DNA of 10,499 nt. Origin: SIG673 sp964570105. GTDB taxonomy: Bacteria; Bacillota; Clostridia; Oscillospirales; CAG-272. The position numbers and the translations under genes are program-made. Shown here piece by piece: positions 7,007 through 10,499 of this stretch. How positions within the stretch are numbered: the first letter of the stretch is position 1; each line of letters opens with the position of its first letter. The DNA lies in the NCBI GenBank assembly GCA_964570105.1, contig CAZMWM010000068.1:1-10499 (forward strand). The letters are read 5' to 3'. Below the pieces are notes generated by a model. It saw only the letters and a list, made by a program, of their open reading frames with translations, did no database searches and had not been told where the DNA came from.

Positions 7007-8263
7007 TCACCACACCTCGTCCGAGCCGATGCTTCCTCTTTTCCAATAAACGTCGCAGTCGTATTGGTTCCAATCATCAGCCCAACCGTCGCCCTCGCGC
7101 TTATCCTTACACCAAAATTCTATCTCGCGGCAACCGAGAAAGGCGCCGCTTCCGATACGCTTGACCTTTGCCGGAATATATATCGCTTCAAGCTTACAGC
7201 AAGCAAAGGCTTTTTCGCCTATCTCAAGCACTATCTTGTTCGGGATATAAAATTCGGTATCCGGTTTTCCGAGCGCGTATTGCAGAAGCACAGAGCAGTC
7301 CTTGCTGTAAAGCACGCCGTCGATCGAGGAATAGTTTGGGTTTTCCGCATCGACCGATATCTCACGAAGCGAAGTGCAATAAGAAAATGCAGACCTGCCG
7401 ATATACACAAGCCCGGACGGAATGCTCACGCACTCAAGCGCACGGCATTCGTAAAACGCTTCGTCCCCAAGCGATGCAAGACTGTCAGGTATATCGATAT
7501 CGGCAAGCGAGCGACAGTATTTGAACGCCGCCCTTCCGATGCTCTCGAGCGTACTGCCGGAAACATCCACACCGGCAAGTGAGCCGCAACCCAAAAAGCA
7601 GTCCTCCCCCAAGTCCGTGACGGTATTCGGGATACCGACATAGGCAAGAGCGCCGCACCAGCTGAACGCACCGCCACCTATCCGTTCAATTCCCTCCGCG
7701 AAGCTCACACGGGCAAGAGCCGAGCAAGAGCCGAATGCACCCTCGCCCACGACCGCAAGCGAGCCGGGAAGCGTAACGCTCTCAAGCGACGTGCAACCGA
7801 AATACGCCCCCCGCCCAAGCTCGGTGACGCCCTCGGGTATCTCGACACTGCCGAGCGATATACAACCCTTGAATGCATATTCACCGATGGACTGTAGCCC
7901 ACCGGTCACCCTCACGCTCTCAAGAGACGCACAACCCTCAAAAGCACCGTCGCCTATGATCTCAACACTCGCAGAAAGCGTGACCGAACGCAAAGAAGAG
8001 CCTCTGAAAGCCCCGTCTCCGACGGCAACCACCCGTTCTCCGCCGTGATATTCTTCAATATATACGTCCCCGGTGGCATTTCCACCGCGGCTCACATAGC
8101 AAGTTCCGTCTCCGTTTGAGCGATATTTGACGCCGCCGTTGCAGGAAACGAGAGCGCCCAACGCCGCGCATATCACGACCGCAAATGCGGCGACCGTCAG
8201 TACAGCGACCGTAAAGCCCCTATATATCCTTCTTTGCCCCCTGCACGCACGTAATACCTTCAT
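7007..8263 (-). CDS. BspA-type leucine-rich-repeat lipoprotein
   Basis: This 418-aa secreted protein begins with a signal peptide: a basic N-terminus, a hydrophobic stretch (about 17-37) and a lipobox LVSC with C41 as the likely lipidated residue. About 12 LRR_5 repeats of roughly 23 residues follow, each with a G-x-x-A-F-x-x-C-x-S-L core. After the tenth repeat there is an island of the NPNYSSIDGVLYSKD type, common in BspA-like proteins, then two last repeats and a Trp-rich end (WADDWNQYDCDVYW). Such proteins are surface-exposed and are often linked to adhesion, but no ligand can be named. The frame is open to 8308. I start at ATG 8263 because GGAG lies 8 bases upstream, while the upstream ATGs have no ribosome binding site and the first lies only about 11 bases from the predicted transcript start. 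A T7 tract follows the stop with only a weak stem. Confidence 0.88.
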   Translation of the reverse strand: MKVLRACRGQRRIYRGFTVAVLTVAAFAVVICAALGALVSCNGGVKYRSNGDGTCYVSRGGNATGDVYIEEYHGGERVVAVGDGAFRGSSLRSVTLSASVEIIGDGAFEGCASLESVRVTGGLQSIGEYAFKGCISLGSVEIPEGVTELGRGAYFGCTSLESVTLPGSLAVVGEGAFGSCSALARVSFAEGIERIGGGAFSWCGALAYVGIPNTVTDLGEDCFLGCGSLAGVDVSGSTLESIGRAAFKYCRSLADIDIPDSLASLGDEAFYECRALECVSIPSGLVYIGRSAFSYCTSLREISVDAENPNYSSIDGVLYSKDCSVLLQYALGKPDTEFYIPNKIVLEIGEKAFACCKLEAIYIPAKVKRIGSGAFLGCREIEFWCKDKREGDGWADDWNQYDCDVYWKRGSIGSDEVW

Positions 8264-8325
8264 TCCACGCTCTCCATACCGTTCAAGTTCCATATCAAAG
8301 CCGCACATCCACTGTCATCATCCCA

Positions 8326-8354
8326 ATTATACCACAAACCCATCTCCGTGTCAA
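8326..8354 (-). promoter_or_regulatory. Sigma-A promoter of the LRR lipoprotein gene
   Basis: Perfect TTGACA (8354-8349), 17-base spacer, perfect TATAAT (8331-8326). It lies about 40 bp after the MATE terminator, so the LRR gene is an independent transcription unit. The leader to the chosen ATG is about 56 bases. Confidence 0.9.
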
Positions 8355-8396
8355 CCGTGCGCGAAAGCTTTTCCGAAGCACTCGACCGTAAACCGT

Positions 8397-8439
8397 AAAA
8401 ACAAAAGACTTGTACGCCGCATCCGCAAGCGTACAAGCC
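8397..8439 (-). terminator. Rho-independent terminator of the marR-MATE operon
   Basis: An 11-bp stem (GGCTTGTACGC, 8439-8429; GCGTACAAGTC, 8417-8407; one G-U pair) encloses an 11-base loop. It is followed by TTTTGTTTTT. It starts 17 bp after the MATE stop codon. Confidence 0.9.
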
Positions 8440-8456
8440 CTCATTCATTCGTGCAG

Positions 8457-9788
8457 TCAGCAATAATGATACTCCTTGCGTTTAAGGATGTAGAAAACGA
8501 CCGTGACCAGCATAGCGAGGATCTCCGCGACCAGTAGCGAATACCATACGCCGTCCAGACCGAAGCAAGCAGGCAGGATCAAAACTCCTGCGATCTGGAA
8601 CACCAATGTCCGCAAAAACGAGATAGCCGCGGAGACTACACCGTTGTTCAGAGCGGTAAAGAACGCCGAGCCAAATATGCTAAATCCGCTGAAAAGCACG
8701 GACAGTGCGTAGAAACGGAACGCCGTTACGGTCATATCCAGAACGGCAGGATCGTTTCCGACGAAAAGCCTTGCAAGCGGCGTCGACAGCGTGAACGCAA
8801 GCACCGACATCACCACAGCGGATATTGCGATAAGTATATTGCTCCTGCGGAACAGCCCCTTAAGCTCACCGTCGTTCCTCGCTCCGTAATTGAATCCGAT
8901 GACCGGAGCAACTCCGATGGAATAGCCGAGGAACACCGCGGCAAAAATAAATCCGACATACATTACCGCGCCGTAAGCCGCGACTCCGTTTTCTCCGGCG
9001 AAGCCCATAAGCTGAAAATTATAAAGAATGGAAACGACGGACATCGATATATTGCTGACAAGCTCCGAAGAACCGTTGGTACAGCTGTCAAGAAGCGCCT
9101 TTCCCTCCCATCGAAATCTGCCCAACCTGAGCACCCCTGTCTTGTTGCAGATAAAGTACACCAGCGGTATGGTACCTCCAACGCATTGAGAGATAGCGGT
9201 CGCCACCGCCGCACCGACAAGTCCCCATTTAAATACTATTATAAACAGCGCGTCGAGAAAGATATTCGTAAGCCCTGCGCCGACGGATACCGCAAGTCCC
9301 ATGGTAGGTCTTTCTGCGGCGACCAAAAAGCTTTGGAACAAATTCTGTAGCATAAAAACGGGAAGCGCCACCAAAAGTATCCGCCCGTAAGTAACACAAT
9401 ATCCAAGCAACTCATCATCCGCCTTCATCGCAACGGCGACCGGCTCGATAAAGACGATACCGAGGATCGCAAGCACGACACCGCACGCGACCGTGATATA
9501 TACCAGCATCGAAAAGATGCGTTCCGCTCTGCTTCGATCGCCCTCGCCAAGCGTGGCGGAAACAAGGGCACTGCCTCCGGCTCCGAACATAAATCCGATG
9601 CACCCGAGTATCTGAGTAAACGGCATTATCAGATTTATCGCCGCAAAAGGCGTGATACCGACAAAATTAGAAATGAAGAATCCGTCAACGACGCTGTATA
9701 TCGACGTGAATATCATCATAACGACGGTCGGCAGAGAAAAGCGGAGCAGCTTTCCGTAACTAAAATGATCCGAGAGCCTTATCTTCAT
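8457..9788 (-). CDS. MATE family multidrug efflux transporter
   Basis: A 443-aa integral membrane protein with about 12 hydrophobic segments in two homologous halves, as in the MATE family. It is expected to export drugs or other organic compounds in exchange for Na+ or H+. The first helix region (FSLPTVVMMIFTSIYSVVDG, 17-36, continuing FFISNFVG) and ERPTMGLAVSVGAGLTNIFL (in the fifth to sixth helices) are typical. The frame is open to 9875, but that extension lies inside marR. The ATG at 9788-9786 overlaps the marR stop in TGATG and has GAGG 7 bases upstream, and the protein then starts MKIRLSDHFSYGKLLRFSLP, a standard MATE N-terminus. The substrate cannot be told; the adjacent MarR gene suggests induction by the exported compound. 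Confidence 0.93.
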   Translation of the reverse strand: MKIRLSDHFSYGKLLRFSLPTVVMMIFTSIYSVVDGFFISNFVGITPFAAINLIMPFTQILGCIGFMFGAGGSALVSATLGEGDRSRAERIFSMLVYITVACGVVLAILGIVFIEPVAVAMKADDELLGYCVTYGRILLVALPVFMLQNLFQSFLVAAERPTMGLAVSVGAGLTNIFLDALFIIVFKWGLVGAAVATAISQCVGGTIPLVYFICNKTGVLRLGRFRWEGKALLDSCTNGSSELVSNISMSVVSILYNFQLMGFAGENGVAAYGAVMYVGFIFAAVFLGYSIGVAPVIGFNYGARNDGELKGLFRRSNILIAISAVVMSVLAFTLSTPLARLFVGNDPAVLDMTVTAFRFYALSVLFSGFSIFGSAFFTALNNGVVSAAISFLRTLVFQIAGVLILPACFGLDGVWYSLLVAEILAMLVTVVFYILKRKEYHYC

Positions 9789-10228
9789 CAAAACACCTCC
9801 CTGAGCTTTTCGCGAAGCTGACGCAGATACCTCTCGGTCAAGCTGATGTAAAGCTCCCATTCTTCCCTTGACCAAGAGGAATAGATGTCATTTTCCGCCT
9901 CAAGCACACGTCCCACCGTTTCACGGACGGTCAGGCTCCCCTTTTCGGTCAAGCATACCCGTTTCGATCTTCCGCCGGCAGGCTCAAGGTAGATCAAGCC
10001 CCCGTTTTCCAGCTTGCGGAGCGCGGAATTGGCAGTCTGCTTGTTAAGCCCGGACGCTTTGATAAGCTCCGGCAAACGGCACTGCCCACCGTTGTCCGCC
10101 AATGAATAAAGTATCATCATAGAGCTGTCGGAAAAGCCCTGCTTGACGGCGATCTCGTGATATACCTCGTCTATCTCCGAGATCAGCTGATTGTACCGTC
10201 TGGTCTCCGACTGATTTATTTTTTCCAT
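9788..10228 (-). CDS. MarR family transcriptional regulator
   Basis: A 146-aa winged helix-turn-helix dimer protein of the MarR family, which usually represses efflux or stress genes until a small ligand binds. The DNA-binding core is at about 35-100: LPELIKASGLNKQTANSALR (52-71) contains the recognition helix, and the wing is EPAGGRSKRVCLTEKG (82-97). Helices at both ends would form the dimer interface. The open frame extends to 10267, but that would put the start in the promoter. ATG 10228 has GGAGG 5 bases upstream and gives MEKINQSETRRYNQL. It is the first gene of a two-gene operon with the MATE pump. Two identical palindromes at its promoter imply autorepression. The operon and family are seen directly; the ligand is unknown. 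Confidence 0.92.
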   Translation of the reverse strand: MEKINQSETRRYNQLISEIDEVYHEIAVKQGFSDSSMMILYSLADNGGQCRLPELIKASGLNKQTANSALRKLENGGLIYLEPAGGRSKRVCLTEKGSLTVRETVGRVLEAENDIYSSWSREEWELYISLTERYLRQLREKLREVF

Positions 10229-10249
10229 ATGTACCTCCGATCTTTCCAA

Positions 10250-10263
10250 GTACGAAATCGTAC
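10250..10263. promoter_or_regulatory. Candidate MarR operator O2 (downstream of transcription start)
   Basis: On the minus strand GTACGATTTCGTAC, a 14-bp dyad with 6-bp arms. It is the exact reverse complement of O1, so both sites are the same sequence. Its edge falls at about +1 to +15 of the predicted marR transcript, where a bound dimer would block elongation or polymerase entry. The centres of O1 and O2 are 27 bp apart. Confidence 0.75.
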
Positions 10264-10270
10264 GCACCGT

Positions 10271-10299
10271 ATTATAGTACGATTTCGTACATAAGTCAA
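10271..10299 (-). promoter_or_regulatory. Sigma-A promoter of the marR-MATE operon
   Basis: TTGACT (10299-10294), 17-base spacer, perfect TATAAT (10276-10271). Operator O1 fills most of the spacer. The predicted start is near 10264, giving a leader of about 36 bases before the marR ATG. Confidence 0.88.
10277..10290. promoter_or_regulatory. Candidate MarR operator O1 (in the promoter spacer)
   Basis: GTACGAAATCGTAC on the minus strand, 6-bp arms GTACGA/TCGTAC around AA. It lies between the -35 and -10 boxes and touches the -10 box. MarR dimers usually bind palindromes of this size, and a site here would exclude RNA polymerase. Binding by the adjacent MarR is inferred from position and duplication. 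Confidence 0.78.
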
Positions 10300-10333
10300 G
10301 CCCCCGCGCACGACTTCACAAAAAAGTAACAAA

Positions 10334-10360
10334 CCCACTCCCACCCACAAAAATCCCCCC
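10334..10360 (-). other. G-quadruplex-like motif upstream of marR promoter
   Basis: On the minus strand four G-runs occur: a run of six (10360-10355), an 8-base loop, then GGG-T-GGG-AGT-GGG (10346-10334). The pattern fits a relaxed G-quadruplex rule, as one loop is longer than 7. It ends 35 bp upstream of the marR -35 box. Function is unknown. Confidence 0.4.
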
Positions 10361-10362
10361 AT

Positions 10363-10499
10363 TCAAGCATCGTAGCCACACCGTCTTTTCGCTCCGCTTT
10401 CTGAAGAAAGCTTTGGCAAATAGAGTTTCCCTCCGGGAAACTCTGCGTAACAAGGCTTCGCCATTGTTACGCGCAAGGATGTAGACTTTTGATAATCAG
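10363..10499. repeat. Hairpin-rich palindromic segment at window edge, possible dispersed repeat
   Basis: Three hairpins lie close together. They are GCTTTC-TGAA-GAAAGC (10396-10411), a perfect 10-bp stem with a TCC loop (10422-10444), and directly next to it GCGTAACAA paired with TTGTTACGC, with an inner GGC-TTC-GCC and one bulged A (10445-10472). The minus strand is open for 44 codons from the window edge to TGA at 10365-10363 (reading ...RVTMAKPCYAEFPGGKLY...). That may be the tail of an ORF beyond the window, but the dense palindromes argue for a structured repeat instead. No second copy exists in this window. No T-tract follows the stems on either strand, so they do not look like plain terminators. 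Confidence 0.45.

Noticed and set aside
6162..7049. Plus-strand open frame of 295 codons across the mscL region
   Set aside because: It is the complement of the mscL coding region plus its terminator and promoter. The Phe/Leu-rich translation comes from antisense reading of Lys/Glu codons.
7007..8263. Tandem DNA repeats in the LRR gene as a CRISPR-like array or satellite
   Set aside because: The periodicity is about 69 bp and follows the 23-residue protein repeat. The DNA units are divergent and have no spacer-repeat structure.
8264..8308. Upstream ATG codons as start of the LRR protein
   Set aside because: They lie within about 11-45 bases of the predicted transcript start and have no ribosome binding site, while ATG 8263 has GGAG and gives a standard lipoprotein signal peptide.

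Overview
The window looks like chromosomal DNA from a strictly anaerobic low-to-mid GC Gram-positive bacterium of the Clostridia (probably a gut or rumen lineage; the genus cannot be told from this sequence). The reasons are a complete Rnf operon in the clostridial order rnfCDGEAB, a reverse-type rubrerythrin, a BspA-like leucine-rich-repeat lipoprotein, strong GGAGG-type ribosome binding sites, and four sigma-A promoters, each with a 17-bp spacer and a perfect TATAAT.

Layout. Bases 2-262 (+) hold the 3' end of a rubrerythrin gene. It converges on the Rnf operon across a 20-bp perfect stem-loop that can serve as a shared terminator (275-321). All other genes lie on the minus strand. Read in transcription order from the right edge they are: a C-rich, hairpin-rich non-coding segment (about 10300-10499); a MarR regulator gene fused by a TGATG overlap to a MATE efflux pump gene, with two identical palindromic operators at the promoter (9788-10299 and 8457-9788); a strong terminator (8397-8439); a secreted LRR lipoprotein gene with its own consensus promoter (7007-8354); an mscL gene with its own consensus promoter and terminator (6168-6937); a small DEDDh 3'-5' exonuclease gene (5589-6125); and then the rnf operon from its promoter at 5507-5535 down to 352.

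How the genes work together. RnfC, D, G, E, A and B form one membrane complex. It couples electron transfer between reduced ferredoxin and NAD+ to movement of Na+ or H+ across the membrane. Most of the genes overlap or are closely spaced, consistent with translational coupling and fixed subunit ratios. Rubrerythrin handles peroxide stress, which matters for such an oxygen-sensitive iron-sulfur cell, but it is a separate transcription unit. MarR and MATE form a self-contained efflux module, presumably autorepressed. MscL and the LRR protein are envelope proteins with independent promoters.

I see no clear sign of a new multi-gene defence or biosynthetic system. The most unusual items are the MscL with an about 55-residue charged helix inserted before its C-terminal bundle, the twin operator at marR, the hairpin cluster at the right edge with an adjacent G-quadruplex motif, and the stem-loop sitting between the Shine-Dalgarno sequence and the start of rnfB.
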